Part shown: positions 8,884 through 19,007 of the stretch, piece by piece
Position numbering within the stretch: position 1 is the first letter of the stretch
Layout: the number at the start of each line of letters is the position of its first letter
Origin: Bacillota bacterium
GTDB taxonomy: Bacteria > Bacillota > Clostridia > Acetivibrionales > JAFADI01
Reading direction: 5' to 3'
DNA length: 64,000 nt
Assembly (NCBI GenBank): GCA_023424965.1
Contig: JAFADI010000189.1
Location: 1-64,000, forward strand
Position numbers and translations under genes: made by a program
Notes under the pieces: model-generated
What the model saw: the letters and a program-made list of their open reading frames with translations, nothing else
Databases searched by the model: none
Told to the model about the DNA's origin: nothing

Positions 8884-10566
8884 TTATACTCCTGAAGCCG
8901 TTAAAACATTTACAGCCTGATTCTTGACGGCCACATTTTCCTCTATGACCTTTAAAGGCTTCACCTTTAATACGATCTCCAGGACTTCATTGATATCGTC
9001 CACGGGAATTACTTCGATGTCCATGGTTTCAAAAAGCTCCTGCCAGTTCTCCCTTGGTATCAGTACACGTTTAATCCCCGCCAGCCTTGCTGCCTCCACT
9101 TTTGCAACCACACCCCCCACCGGTTTCACCTTGCCCCGGATGGACATTTCGCCGGTCATGGCAACATCGCTGCGTATGGGCAGATTCTTTATTGCAGAGT
9201 ATACCGCCGTGGCAATGGCCGTTCCGGCAGAGGGGCCGTCAATGGGTATTCCTCCGGGGAAATTCAGGTGGATGTCGTAATCCTTATAGTCGATATCCAC
9301 AAATTTTTTCAGTACGGTGAGCACATTTTCCACCGAAGCCCTTGCAGAGCTGGTCCTTTTCAACTTCTGTCCCCTGCCGTCCATTTCTTCTTCCTCAATA
9401 ATTCCCGTGATCTTGATACTTCCCTTTCCGACGGCCACCGGCATGGCGGAGACCTCAATATCGAGAACCATGCCGGTACAGTTGCCGAATACCGCCAGCC
9501 CGTTTATGCAGCCCACCTGCTCACCTGCAGAGATTTTCTTCTCTATGCGCGGGCTGTAGTGCCCGAATTCCACTACCCATTCGATGTCCTTTCTTGTTAT
9601 GACGCTTCTTCCTTCCACCTGAACCACACCTCCTGCAATTTGCACGATGTTGACAGCCTCACGGCCATTTTTGGCATACTTTGCAATGATGTCGTCCACG
9701 CCTTCTTCGACCTTGAAGCCGCCTTTGGAAGCCGCATTTCTGGCAATCAGGGTTATTTCTTCCGCCGTAAGGGGCCTGAAATAGACTTCCACACACCGTG
9801 ACCTGATGGCAGGGGGGATTTCATCTGCGGTTCTCGTTGTAGCCCCAACAAGCCTGAAATCGGCCGGGAGCCCTTTTTGAAAAATCTCATGGATGTGGGA
9901 GGGAATGTTGTTGTCTTCAGAGCTGTAATAGGCGCTCTCAAGGAATACTCTCCGGTCTTCCAAAACCTTCAGAAGTTTGTTCATCTGTATCGGATGCAGT
10001 TCACCGATTTCGTCGATGAAAAGTATACCGCCATGGGCTTTTGTCACAGCTCCCTGTTTGGGCTGGGGAACTCCTGCAACGCCATAGGCCCCTGCACCTT
10101 GATAAATGGGGTCGTGAACGGATCCGATCAGTGGGTCTGCAATACCGCGTTCATCAAACCTTAACGTTGTGGCGTCAATTTCGACGAATTTGGCTTCTTT
10201 TTTAAAAGGGGATAAAAGTATTTTTTTTGCCTCTTCAAGGATTACCCGGGCGGCGGCCGTTTTCCCCACCCCCGGTGAGCCGTATATGATGACATGCTGC
10301 GGGTTTGGGCCGCACAGGGCGGCTCTCAGGGCTTTGAGACCCTGTTCCTGTCCTATGATGTCCTTAAGCTCGCTTGGCCTGGTTTTTTCCGACAGGGGTT
10401 CGGTGAGCTTGATCTCTCTCAAGCGCCGGAGCTTTTCCAGTTCCTTCTTTGACTCCCGCTCAATGGCACTTTTATTGCCTTGCTGGGATTTGAGCATATT
10501 AAGGAAATATAATCCTATGATGACTGAAAAAAAGAACTGTATGATAAAAAAAGTACTTGTCAGCAT
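8884..10566 (-). CDS. lonB: ATP-dependent protease LonB
   Basis: A membrane-anchored Lon-family protease of the Bacillus LonB type, 560 residues. It has an N-terminal hydrophobic anchor, then an AAA+ domain with Walker A GSPGVGKT. The C-terminal Lon protease domain has catalytic Ser in DGPSAGTA (about 446) and Lys in GGVVAK (about 489). The start at 10566 is chosen over an in-frame ATG ten codons upstream because GGAGG lies five bases before it. In Bacillus LonB acts in the forespore. It lies downstream of tig-clpP-clpX but is separated from clpX by a terminator. Confidence 0.95.
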   Translation of the reverse strand: MLTSTFFIIQFFFSVIIGLYFLNMLKSQQGNKSAIERESKKELEKLRRLREIKLTEPLSEKTRPSELKDIIGQEQGLKALRAALCGPNPQHVIIYGSPGVGKTAAARVILEEAKKILLSPFKKEAKFVEIDATTLRFDERGIADPLIGSVHDPIYQGAGAYGVAGVPQPKQGAVTKAHGGILFIDEIGELHPIQMNKLLKVLEDRRVFLESAYYSSEDNNIPSHIHEIFQKGLPADFRLVGATTRTADEIPPAIRSRCVEVYFRPLTAEEITLIARNAASKGGFKVEEGVDDIIAKYAKNGREAVNIVQIAGGVVQVEGRSVITRKDIEWVVEFGHYSPRIEKKISAGEQVGCINGLAVFGNCTGMVLDIEVSAMPVAVGKGSIKITGIIEEEEMDGRGQKLKRTSSARASVENVLTVLKKFVDIDYKDYDIHLNFPGGIPIDGPSAGTAIATAVYSAIKNLPIRSDVAMTGEMSIRGKVKPVGGVVAKVEAARLAGIKRVLIPRENWQELFETMDIEVIPVDDINEVLEIVLKVKPLKVIEENVAVKNQAVNVLTASGV

Positions 10567-10676
10567 TTCGTCCTCCACTGTCCCAAAAATTTTCAAGTTT
10601 ACTTGTAGGTCTCAAGTATATTATTTGTCGTGGAGTTTATTTTATCCCAGCGCGGATGAAATAATCGAAAAGTTTC

Positions 10677-10706
10677 AAAAAAAAGACTGCTTTCGCAGTC
10701 TTTTTA
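10677..10706 (-). terminator. Intrinsic terminator after clpX
   Basis: A GACTGC/GCAGTC stem with a four-base loop, extended by A:T pairs and followed on the minus strand by eight T. It begins eight bases past the clpX stop and ends the tig-clpP-clpX transcript. Confidence 0.93.
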
Positions 10707-10713
10707 AATCTTC

Positions 10714-12009
10714 TTATGATACGGATTCACGTTTCACTCTGGCTTTTCTTCCCATGGTCCGTTTCAACGGCTTCTTATTCTCATTGATAATCAGGTTGGG
10801 CAGTGCCTTGCCTTCCACTGTTTCCCTTGAGATGATGCATTTTTCAACATTTACCGCCGAAGGGATGTCATACATGACCTCCAGCATCATTTCTTCAAGG
10901 ATGGCTCTAAGCCCTCTGGCCCCTGTATTTCTGGTAATGGCCTTTTCCGCGATTGCCTCCAGCACGTCGGGCTCAAATTCCAGGATGACGTCATCCAGCT
11001 CGAAGAGCTTCTGGTACTGCTTTATGAGAGCATTCTTCGGCTCTGTGAGTATCTGGATCAAGGACTGCTTGTCGAGGGAATGCAGGGTGACGATAATGGG
11101 AAGCCTCCCTACAAACTCGGGAATCAGTCCGAACTTCAACAAGTCCTGGGGAAGGATGTGGCTCAGTATTTCGCCCATGTCCTTATCCTTGGGGCTGTCA
11201 ATTTTGGCTCCGAAGCCCATGGACTTCTTGCCGACCCGGTTTTGTATGATTTTGTCGATCCCGTCAAAAGCTCCGCCGCAGATAAACAAAATGTTCGTGG
11301 TGTCAATCTGTATGAACTCCTGATGGGGGTGTTTACGTCCACCTTGGGGAGGAACGGAAGCAACAGTGCCTTCCAGGATTTTAAGAAGCGCCTGCTGTAC
11401 ACCTTCTCCGCTTACATCCCTTGTTATTGAAGGATTTTCAGACTTTCTGGCAATCTTGTCAACCTCATCGATATAGATGATGCCCTTCTCCGCTCTCTCG
11501 ATGTCATAGTCGGCAGCCTGTATGAGCTTGAGAAGAATATTTTCAACATCCTCACCCACATAGCCTGCCTCTGTAAGGGAGGTGGCATCCGCAATCGCAA
11601 AAGGAACGTTGAGTATCTTGGCAAGGGTTTGTGCCAGAAGCGTTTTCCCGGAACCGGTAGGCCCCATCATCACGATATTGCTCTTTTGGAGCTCCACATC
11701 TCCGGCCTTTACTTCGCTGTTTATCCTTTTGTAATGGTTGTAAACAGCTACAGCAAGAGATTTTTTTGCAGAATCCTGACCGATAACATACTGATCCAGG
11801 ATTTCCTTAATCTCCTTTGGCTTTGGAATGTCATTGAGCTCTGTGTCGGTCTTTGCCTCTTCGAATTCTTCTTCTATGATCTCAGAGCACAATTCTATGC
11901 ATTCGTCGCATATATAGACTCCGGGCCCTGCAACAAGTCTCTTCACCTGTTCCTGGGACTTACCGCAGAAGGAACACTTAAGCTGCTTCTTTTCATCATA
12001 TCTGGACAT
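10714..12009 (-). CDS. clpX: ClpX, ATPase subunit of ClpXP protease
   Basis: An AAA+ unfoldase of about 431 residues. It has an N-terminal zinc-binding domain with CSFC and CDEC cysteine pairs, Walker A GPTGSGKT, Walker [12 protein letters not shown], and the pore and IGF-type loops typical of ClpX. It recognises tagged substrates and feeds them to ClpP, encoded just upstream (ten-base gap, same transcript). Two adjacent ATG codons (12009, 12012) are possible starts; the second has slightly better spacing from the GGTGG site. Confidence 0.97.
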   Translation of the reverse strand: MSRYDEKKQLKCSFCGKSQEQVKRLVAGPGVYICDECIELCSEIIEEEFEEAKTDTELNDIPKPKEIKEILDQYVIGQDSAKKSLAVAVYNHYKRINSEVKAGDVELQKSNIVMMGPTGSGKTLLAQTLAKILNVPFAIADATSLTEAGYVGEDVENILLKLIQAADYDIERAEKGIIYIDEVDKIARKSENPSITRDVSGEGVQQALLKILEGTVASVPPQGGRKHPHQEFIQIDTTNILFICGGAFDGIDKIIQNRVGKKSMGFGAKIDSPKDKDMGEILSHILPQDLLKFGLIPEFVGRLPIIVTLHSLDKQSLIQILTEPKNALIKQYQKLFELDDVILEFEPDVLEAIAEKAITRNTGARGLRAILEEMMLEVMYDIPSAVNVEKCIISRETVEGKALPNLIINENKKPLKRTMGRKARVKRESVS

Positions 12010-12022
12010 CATTCCACCCCAT

Positions 12023-12607
12023 TTATTTTCTTCTAACCATTACTTCGTCTACTAGACCGTACGCTTTTGCTTCGTCCGAGGACATAAAGAAGTCTCTTTC
12101 CGTATCTCTCTCGATTTTTTCAAGAGGCTGGCCGGTTCTTTCACTCAGTATCTTGTTCAACTTGCTCTTTATCTTCAAAATCTGTTCGGCATGGATTTTT
12201 ATGTCCGTTGCCTGGCCCCGAGCTCCGCCCAGAGGCTGATGGATCATGATTTCACTGTTCGGCAGGGCAAATCTTTTGCCTTTTGCTCCGGCAGCCAGCA
12301 GAAATGCTCCCATGCTGGCGGCCATCCCCACACAAATGGTAGAAACATCAGGCTTGACATACTGCATGGTGTCATAAATTGCAAAACCTGATGTGACGGA
12401 TCCACCGGGACTGTTTATGTAAAGCTGTATATCCTTGTCAGGATCTTCCGCCTCAAGAAACAGCATTTGAGCAACAATCAGACTTGCAGTAACATCATTG
12501 ACCTCATCGCTCAATACAATGATTCTGTCTTTTAAAAGCCTCGAATAAATATCATACGACCGTTCACCACGGTTTGTTTGTTCAACAACTATCGGAACAA
12601 GACTCAT
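12023..12607 (-). CDS. clpP: ClpP, ATP-dependent Clp protease proteolytic subunit
   Basis: A 194-residue serine protease subunit of normal length. The catalytic triad is visible: Ser98 in GMAASMGA, His123 in MIHQPLGG and Asp172 in TERDFF. It assembles into tetradecameric barrels capped by ClpX. It has a strong GGGAGGGG ribosome site and lies between tig and clpX on one transcript. Confidence 0.98.
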   Translation of the reverse strand: MSLVPIVVEQTNRGERSYDIYSRLLKDRIIVLSDEVNDVTASLIVAQMLFLEAEDPDKDIQLYINSPGGSVTSGFAIYDTMQYVKPDVSTICVGMAASMGAFLLAAGAKGKRFALPNSEIMIHQPLGGARGQATDIKIHAEQILKIKSKLNKILSERTGQPLEKIERDTERDFFMSSDEAKAYGLVDEVMVRRK

Positions 12608-12745
12608 ATATACCCCTCCCTTTTTTACTCTTAAAGGGGGAAATTTTTCTCCTCGAAAGAACTTTGCAGTTCATTGAATGCCCCCCCTTATCCTGTATTA
12701 TTGTTTCCCAATTTAAAAACAAAATAAACTCTTTGAATTTACCTA

Positions 12746-14032
12746 TTATACTATTTTTGCACTTTCGACCAGAAGGTCTACGGTTTTTCTTACAACAACG
12801 GTGCTCTTAATATATTCTATATCGTCTTCCTTTAAATGTTTCTTAAAATCTTCTTCACTTTGCTTATAATTCTCTGCAAGCTTCTTAATTTCCTCGTCCA
12901 GCTCCTCTTCGGATGCGGAAATACTTTCCACCTGGCTGATTTTATCCAGAACCAGCTGTGTTTTTACATCCGTTTCAGCCCTCTTCTCGAATTGGCCCCG
13001 GAAGGTTTCGGCATCCATGCCCATGATTCCCATATATTTCTCAAGGTCCAGTCCCTGGTAACGCAGCCTGTAATCAAAATCCCGGATAGCCTTGTCGATC
13101 TGTTTTTCCACCATAACCCGCGGAATATCGATAACGGCATTCTCTACTACCTTATCGATGACGCTGTCTTCGGTCTGATGCATTGCATCATGCTCCGCCT
13201 TTTCCACCAGCTTCTTTTTGAGGTCTTCCTTGTATTCTTCCAGCGTGTCGAATTCACTGACATCCTTGGCGAATTCGTCATCAATGACAGGAAGTTCCTT
13301 GACCTTGGTTTCCTTTACTTTTACTTTAAAGAGGGCGGGTTTTCCTGCCAGTTCACTCTTGCCGTAGTCTTCGGGAAAGGTCACGTTTATATCCGCTTCG
13401 TCTCCCGTTTTGATGCCGATCAACTGCTCCTCAAAGCCGGGGATAAAATGTCCCGAGCCTATTACAAGACTGTAGTCCTCAGCCTTGCCGCCTTCAAAAG
13501 CTTCTCCGTCCACAAAGCCTTCAAAATCGATGACAGCGGTATCACCCGACTGGATGGCCCTGTCTTCAACGGTTATAACCCTTGCGTTCTTTTCGGCTGC
13601 TTTATCCAGCTCTTTCTGAACATCTTCATCCGTTACATTGACTTCGATCTTCTTTACTTCCACACCTTTATATTCCCCGAGCTCAACTTCAGGTTTTACG
13701 GTAACCTTGGCGGTAAAAACGAAAGTCTGGCCTTCCCCGATTTGTTTTATATCAATTTCCGGTCTGTCAACAGGATGCAGCTCGTGTTTTTCAACTGCCT
13801 CGTCATAGGCTTCCGGACATATAAAGTTTATGGCATCCTCATACAGAGCCTGTTCTCCATAATATCTCTCCACCATCTTCCTTGGGGCCTTTCCCTTCCT
13901 GAAACCGGGAATATTAAACCTCTTTGCATTTTTCAGGTATGATTTCTGCATACCCTCTTCGAATTTTGCTGCGTCAACCTCTATCTCCAGTTGAACTACA
14001 TTTTTTTCAATATTTTCTACCTTAACACTCAT
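12746..14032 (-). CDS. tig: Trigger factor
   Basis: A 428-residue ribosome-associated chaperone and peptidyl-prolyl isomerase. The N-terminal ribosome-binding domain carries the signature GFRKGKAP (about residues 44-51). An FKBP-like domain follows (about 150-245, with IDFEGFVDGEAFEGG), and then the C-terminal arms. It is first in the tig-clpP-clpX transcript, a common bacterial arrangement that links folding with degradation. Confidence 0.97.
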   Translation of the reverse strand: MSVKVENIEKNVVQLEIEVDAAKFEEGMQKSYLKNAKRFNIPGFRKGKAPRKMVERYYGEQALYEDAINFICPEAYDEAVEKHELHPVDRPEIDIKQIGEGQTFVFTAKVTVKPEVELGEYKGVEVKKIEVNVTDEDVQKELDKAAEKNARVITVEDRAIQSGDTAVIDFEGFVDGEAFEGGKAEDYSLVIGSGHFIPGFEEQLIGIKTGDEADINVTFPEDYGKSELAGKPALFKVKVKETKVKELPVIDDEFAKDVSEFDTLEEYKEDLKKKLVEKAEHDAMHQTEDSVIDKVVENAVIDIPRVMVEKQIDKAIRDFDYRLRYQGLDLEKYMGIMGMDAETFRGQFEKRAETDVKTQLVLDKISQVESISASEEELDEEIKKLAENYKQSEEDFKKHLKEDDIEYIKSTVVVRKTVDLLVESAKIV

Positions 14033-14195
14033 CGAATGAAAATCCTCCCATTATTTAGTTTTGAGCTCAAGACATCTATGTAAATCAGGCTTTGGATTAC
14101 GGAAAGCAGGTTGTCCATACTATAAAGAATTAAATTTTCTCCTCTTGCCATAACCCTCCCGCCTATTACTCACAAAGGGGTAAAACAACCAATAT

Positions 14196-14225
14196 ATTAT
14201 AACATAATATATACGCAAATTCCAA
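14196..14225 (-). promoter_or_regulatory. Sigma-A promoter of tig-clpP-clpX
   Basis: On the minus strand: -35 TTGGAA (14220-14225), 18-base spacer, perfect TATAAT (14196-14201) preceded by TGT, an extended -10. Transcription would begin near 14189 and leave a leader of about 155 bases before tig. No CIRCE or CtsR-type heat-shock operator was recognised there. Confidence 0.75.
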
Positions 14226-14310
14226 TAAAATGCTCAAAAAAGTGGTGGATATCCCTTTATGAGTATTATCTTATCATATTGCCTCTATACATTAAAAGCC
14301 TCTATAGCCT

Positions 14311-15009
14311 TTAAACCAGCCGCACCGGATCAAATTTCAGAAAATCTGCCGATACCAGGCGGAATTCTATTCCTTTTACGGTTCCTTCCACGGCATTTTT
14401 AAAGCCTTCCCCATGCAAATGTCCGTATATGCATGATTTTACTCCAAAGCCCACCATCAAATCAACGAATTCCGACGATTCTTTTTTGGCGTTGAAGGGA
14501 GGGTAATGAAGGGCCGCAATAATCCTTTCAGGGGTCCCCTGTATACTTTTCAGCGACAGCTCAAGCCGTTGAAGCTCCCGGTTGAAAATCTTCCTGTCCT
14601 CCTGGGAAAAGCCGTCGTCACCCGGGCATTTCCAGCCCCTGGTGCCGCACAGGGCAGTGCCCTCCACATCAAAACTGTTGTTGTGCATGAAGCGGATGGT
14701 AGAAATATTTTTCCCCTCCAGGTACTTCTCAAGCTTGTTTCTTGTGGTCCACCAGTAGTCGTGGTTGCCCTTGGAAATAATCTTCGTTCCCGGCAGACCG
14801 TCAATGAACCTGAAATCTTCCTCCGCCTGTTCAAGATACGTGGCCCAGGAGATATCCCCGGGTATGATTACATGGTCAGCTTGGGAAATTCTAGTGTTCC
14901 ATGCGGCTTTCAGCCTGTCCATATAATCCGACCAACCCGGCCCGAAAATATCCATGGGTTTGTCGATGCTTATTGCAAGATGCAGGTCGGAAATTGCATA
15001 AATAGCCAT
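14311..15009 (-). CDS. Metallophosphoesterase (calcineurin-like)
   Basis: A 232-residue binuclear-metal phosphoesterase with the five diagnostic blocks: SDLHL (residues 7-11), GDISW, GNHDYW, a late His in ALHYPP, and GHLHG near the C-terminus. The natural substrate is unknown for this subfamily. It starts 26 bases after uvrC and is probably the last gene of the HPr-like/ptsI/uvrC transcript. Confidence 0.85.
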   Translation of the reverse strand: MAIYAISDLHLAISIDKPMDIFGPGWSDYMDRLKAAWNTRISQADHVIIPGDISWATYLEQAEEDFRFIDGLPGTKIISKGNHDYWWTTRNKLEKYLEGKNISTIRFMHNNSFDVEGTALCGTRGWKCPGDDGFSQEDRKIFNRELQRLELSLKSIQGTPERIIAALHYPPFNAKKESSEFVDLMVGFGVKSCIYGHLHGEGFKNAVEGTVKGIEFRLVSADFLKFDPVRLV

Positions 15010-15035
15010 CCAGTATATCTCCTAAACAATCATAG

Positions 15036-16880
15036 TTAATGAAAGTGATCGTATATTTTCTCTGCAACCGGCTTTGTTATACCCTCCACCGCCATGAGTT
15101 CGGGGAGTTCGGCGGTCTTGATCCTGCTTACCGAACCGAAGTGCCTTATCAGGGCCTTCTTGCGCTTTGGTCCTATCCCCCCGATTTCATCTAGAATGGA
15201 ACCCGTGTACCTTTTCTGCCTGAGCTTTTTGTTATACTCTATAGCAAACCGGTGGGCCTCATCCTGTATGGCCGTCACAAACCGGAGCGCCGGCAGGCTG
15301 GAATGCAGGTCGATCTCCCCCGCCCCGTCAACCAGTCCCCGGGTCCTGTGGCTGTCGTCCTTGACCATACCCATCACTTTTATTTTGACGCCAAGCTCCT
15401 TCAATACCTCCGTCACTGCGTTGACATGGCCCAACCCTCCGTCTACCAGAATCAGGTCCGGAAGGGTTGTGAATTTGCCTTCTCCCCCGGCTCCCTCTTC
15501 TCTTTCCCTTTCCGCATGGCGGAAGCGCCTGAAGATGGTTTCCTGCATACTGGCATAGTCATTCTGAGTGCTGGAGGACTTTATCTTGAATCTCCGGTAT
15601 TCCTTATTCCTTGGCTTGCCCTTTTCAAACACCACCATGGAGGCTACGATTTCCGTTGACCCCGTATTTGAAATATCATAGGCTTCGATGCGCTCGGGCT
15701 TCTCATCCAGCCCCGCAAAAGAGGCTATAAACTCCAGACCTTCCTTCACCATGGCCTCATCGTTCCTGACCTTGTTTTTAAACTGTGTGAGAGCCAGGAG
15801 AGCATTTCTTGAAACCATATCGACCATGTGGAGCTTTTCTCCCCTTCTGGGCACCTTGATATGGACCCTGCCGGAACGTTTGTCCGTCAGCCAGCTTTCA
15901 ATGATGTTCAGCTCGTCGATATCCTCCTGCAGGATAATCTCTCCCGGAACATAAGCCGCAGAAGAATAAAACTGTTTGATAAAGGACGACATGAGTTCCT
16001 TGTCCTCCACTTCCCCCACAGCCTCGAAAATAAAGTGCTCTCTCCCAATGAGCTTTCCGCTTCTTATAAAAAACACCTGCACACAGGAATCCGTCGTATC
16101 TTTGGCAAAGGCGATGATATCCTGGTCCTCCATGGCTGTTGAGAGAACCTTCTGTTTTTCGGCGATATGCTTGAGGCTGCTTATCTTGTTCCGGAGATCC
16201 GCGGCCTTTTCGAATTCCAGGTTTTCGGCCGCAGCCCCCATCTGCTGCTCAAGCCTTTTGATGACTTCTTCCTGCTTTCCTCCCAGAAAGCTGCATATAT
16301 CCTTCATCAGGTTCCTGTATTCCTCTTTGTTTATGTCACCTCTGCAGGGACCGAGGCACTGGTAAATGTAAAAGTTCAGGCAGGGCCTCTGCTTTCCGAT
16401 GTCTCTGGGAAATACCTTATTGCAGGTCTTTATGGGGAAGAGCTTTTTGAGCAGGTCGATGGTCTCCTTTACCGCATAGGCATTGGAATAGGGGCCGAAA
16501 TACTTGGCACCGTCCTTGTCGATTCTTCTTGTCATGAGTATCCTGGGATAATCCTCATTCATGGTAACCTTAATATATGGGTAGTGCTTGTCATCCTTCA
16601 AAAGGATGTTGAACTTGGGCCGGTGTTTTTTTATGAGGTTGCATTCAAGGATCAGTGCCTCCAGCTCGGAATCGGTGACAATATATTCAAACTCCTTGAT
16701 CCTGGGTACCATGGCCCGCACCTTGGGCGTATGGTTGGAGGAGGACTGGAAATACTGCTTTACCCTGTTCTTGAGCACCACAGCCTTTCCCACATAGATA
16801 ATGGTTCCGTTTTCATCCTTCATAATATAAACGCCCGGTTTATCGGGCAATTTTTTGAGTTCTTCCTGTATGTCAAACAC
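15036..16880 (-). CDS. uvrC: Excinuclease ABC subunit C
   Basis: A 614-residue dual-incision nuclease of nucleotide excision repair, full length. It has an N-terminal GIY-YIG domain (PGVYIMKDENGTIIYVGKA), a cysteine cluster (CNKVFPRDIGKQRPC...CLGPC), a UvrB-binding UVR motif near 200-235, an RNase H-like domain (LILVDGGLGHVN) and C-terminal helix-hairpin-helix repeats (IGGIGPKRKKALIRHFGS). It follows enzyme I by 17 bases, an unusual partner that probably reflects shared transcription rather than function. Confidence 0.97.
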   Translation of the reverse strand: MFDIQEELKKLPDKPGVYIMKDENGTIIYVGKAVVLKNRVKQYFQSSSNHTPKVRAMVPRIKEFEYIVTDSELEALILECNLIKKHRPKFNILLKDDKHYPYIKVTMNEDYPRILMTRRIDKDGAKYFGPYSNAYAVKETIDLLKKLFPIKTCNKVFPRDIGKQRPCLNFYIYQCLGPCRGDINKEEYRNLMKDICSFLGGKQEEVIKRLEQQMGAAAENLEFEKAADLRNKISSLKHIAEKQKVLSTAMEDQDIIAFAKDTTDSCVQVFFIRSGKLIGREHFIFEAVGEVEDKELMSSFIKQFYSSAAYVPGEIILQEDIDELNIIESWLTDKRSGRVHIKVPRRGEKLHMVDMVSRNALLALTQFKNKVRNDEAMVKEGLEFIASFAGLDEKPERIEAYDISNTGSTEIVASMVVFEKGKPRNKEYRRFKIKSSSTQNDYASMQETIFRRFRHAEREREEGAGGEGKFTTLPDLILVDGGLGHVNAVTEVLKELGVKIKVMGMVKDDSHRTRGLVDGAGEIDLHSSLPALRFVTAIQDEAHRFAIEYNKKLRQKRYTGSILDEIGGIGPKRKKALIRHFGSVSRIKTAELPELMAVEGITKPVAEKIYDHFH

Positions 16881-16897
16881 AACGATACACCTTGTTT

Positions 16898-18625
16898 CTA
16901 TTGTTTATTATAGGCTGCCAGCAGCGCCTTCACTTCTTCAACGCAGGTACAGGAAACCGCTTTTTCTGCAAGGATTTCCGCATTTTCCATGTGAATCCCC
17001 TTTATAGCCGCCAGTATTTCCCCTGCTTTGGAAGGGCTTACACAAAGTTCCCGGGCGCCCATTCCCACCAGGATAACAGCAGCCCCCGCATCTGAAACCA
17101 TTTCCCCGCAAACAGAAGCGGATTTTTTCCACTGCCCCGCCTTTTCCACACAAAACTTGACTGTTTTTAAAAATTCAGGCCGCAGGTACTCTTTCTTTTC
17201 CACTGCGATATGCTCCCGGTCTATGCCCAAAACCTGTTGGAGCAAATCATTGGTACCAATGCTGATAAAATCAGCCTCTGCCAGGATTTCCTCCAGGTTG
17301 TCCAGCGCTTTGAGGGTTTCAACAAATGCCCCCAGCCTTACATCTCTTATTATGGATTTGCCCTCGCGGGCAAAGTCTCTTTTGATTTTTTGCACAATTT
17401 TTTTTACCTGCTTTAACTCTTCTCCCTCTTCCACAACCGGAAAGGCAATCCCTATATTCCCTGCCTGGCTTGCCCGCAGGGCGGCGCGGAGTTGATTGAT
17501 CAGAAAGGTTTTTTCCAAAAGAGAATACTTTATTCCCCGCAAGCCGCTCTTTAAAAAGGAGTTGGGGGAACCCAAAAACTCAAGGTGTTTATCGCCGCCC
17601 AAATCAGCCGTCCGGATGATTACCGCCTTATAAGGCATTTTGCACAGTATTTCGGAATAAGCGATAAACTGTGCCATTTCATCAGGAACCTGCCGGTCGT
17701 TTGCGAAAAGCATTTCCGTTCTGAGAAGCCCTATGCCGTCAAGTCCATTGTCATTTGCCTCATCACATTCTTCAAAGCTGCCGGCACTGGCGGTGATTCT
17801 CACCATGTGCCCGTCGGCGGTAGCCCCGGGCATATGGCCCCTGGCTCCCACCCGGATTTTCCTTTTCAGTTCCTTTGCAAGCGCGTGGTTTTTGTCTATT
17901 TCCTCCTGGGTTGGATTCAGCAGCACTTCACCGGTATTGCCGTTGATGATGATGCCGGCCCTGCCATACTGTTTGAGGACCTGAAGGTTTACGCCGCTTA
18001 AGGCGGGCATCCCCAGGCTCCGTAAAATAATCGCCCCGTGGGATAGATACCCGCCCCCATCCTGGGCGATGATACCTGCCGCATTTCTTTTGGCAAGGGT
18101 TGCAGCAAGAGGAAGGTTCAACTGCCTCACCGCCACAATGCTTCTGGAAGAAATTTTATTGATTGCACCATAAGTTCTGTTTCCGCCCGTAATGTTCTTT
18201 ATGATCCTGTAACCGATGTCCTTCAGATCAAATATGTTCCGGGCCGCATGGGCATTCCCGCTGCGCCCTATCAGTTCCACATAGGAATCAATACAGCGGT
18301 CTACGGCATACTCCGCATTGCATTTCTGCAACAGGATCATTTCCTTGACTTCCTCGACAAAGTAATCATCCAGCAGTATTGTTCTGAAGGCGTCAAAAAT
18401 CAGTCTCTCTTCCTTTTTAAGCCGTTTTGCAAAGCCCGACTTCAAATAATTGATTTCTTCCGCCGTTTCCGCAATAGCTTTTTTCAGCCGTTCCAGTTCG
18501 TCAGGGATCCGCCGGTCTTCCACCTGTTCACGGTCAATACTGAGGCCAGGCTCTTCAAGTACATACAGTTCTCCTATGCCTATGCCTCCGGAAATGGCCT
18601 CTCCTTTATACATGGCCATATTCAT
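16898..18625 (-). CDS. ptsI: PTS enzyme I (phosphoenolpyruvate-protein phosphotransferase)
   Basis: A 575-residue enzyme I. It takes phosphate from PEP onto its own histidine and passes it to HPr. The active-site His lies in GGGYLSHGAI (His196). PEP-binding arginines are in GLLRTEML and VIIRTADLGGDK, and the catalytic Cys is in SASVCGEM. All key residues appear present, although the His loop reads YLSH rather than the usual RTSH. It starts three bases after an HPr-like gene that lacks the histidine it would normally phosphorylate. Confidence 0.93.
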   Translation of the reverse strand: MNMAMYKGEAISGGIGIGELYVLEEPGLSIDREQVEDRRIPDELERLKKAIAETAEEINYLKSGFAKRLKKEERLIFDAFRTILLDDYFVEEVKEMILLQKCNAEYAVDRCIDSYVELIGRSGNAHAARNIFDLKDIGYRIIKNITGGNRTYGAINKISSRSIVAVRQLNLPLAATLAKRNAAGIIAQDGGGYLSHGAIILRSLGMPALSGVNLQVLKQYGRAGIIINGNTGEVLLNPTQEEIDKNHALAKELKRKIRVGARGHMPGATADGHMVRITASAGSFEECDEANDNGLDGIGLLRTEMLFANDRQVPDEMAQFIAYSEILCKMPYKAVIIRTADLGGDKHLEFLGSPNSFLKSGLRGIKYSLLEKTFLINQLRAALRASQAGNIGIAFPVVEEGEELKQVKKIVQKIKRDFAREGKSIIRDVRLGAFVETLKALDNLEEILAEADFISIGTNDLLQQVLGIDREHIAVEKKEYLRPEFLKTVKFCVEKAGQWKKSASVCGEMVSDAGAAVILVGMGARELCVSPSKAGEILAAIKGIHMENAEILAEKAVSCTCVEEVKALLAAYNKQ

Positions 18626-18628
18626 ACG

Positions 18629-18898
18629 TCAACCGGCTTCTCCCATGCCCGAACTGAAGTAATTCTCAATTTCCTGTGCTGCAGCTTCTTCGTCTTCTCC
18701 CTCAACCCTCACGACAATTTTCATTCCGTTTGCTATTCCAAGGGAAAGCACTCCCAGCAAGCTTTTTGCATTCACTTTCCTTTCATCCCTTTCAATCCAC
18801 ACCAGCGACTTGAAACCAGATACCTTTTGAATCAGCATCGCCGCTTGCTTAGAGCCCAATCCGACCCCGTTTTTTATTGTAATATCCCTTGCTATCAT
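18629..18898 (-). CDS. HPr-like protein lacking His15 (Crh-like)
   Basis: An 89-residue protein with the HPr fold and length. The regulatory serine is conserved exactly at position 46 within KSLLGVLSLG. The phosphocarrier motif that normally reads GLHARPA is GLGSKQA, so His15 is Gly and Arg17 is Lys. It therefore cannot accept phosphate from enzyme I in the normal way, but could still be a substrate of HPr kinase, like Bacillus Crh (Gln15). It is the first gene of the operon with enzyme I directly downstream. Confidence 0.88.
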   Translation of the reverse strand: MIARDITIKNGVGLGSKQAAMLIQKVSGFKSLVWIERDERKVNAKSLLGVLSLGIANGMKIVVRVEGEDEEAAAQEIENYFSSGMGEAG

Positions 18899-18965
18899 CC
18901 CGCCATGACCTCCAAATTATGATAAACTTTGTTAAACTAATATTCCGCTTTAAGGCTATACATCA

Positions 18966-18993
18966 ATTATACCAAAATGTGTGCTTCATTCAA
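18966..18993 (-). promoter_or_regulatory. Sigma-A promoter of the HPr-like/ptsI/uvrC operon
   Basis: On the minus strand: -35 TTGAAT (18988-18993), 16-base spacer, TATAAT (18966-18971) with the extended-10 TGG. It lies 67 bases before the HPr-like start codon. No cre-like palindrome was seen beside it. Confidence 0.75.
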
Positions 18994-19007
18994 CCATAAA
19001 TGTCCTT

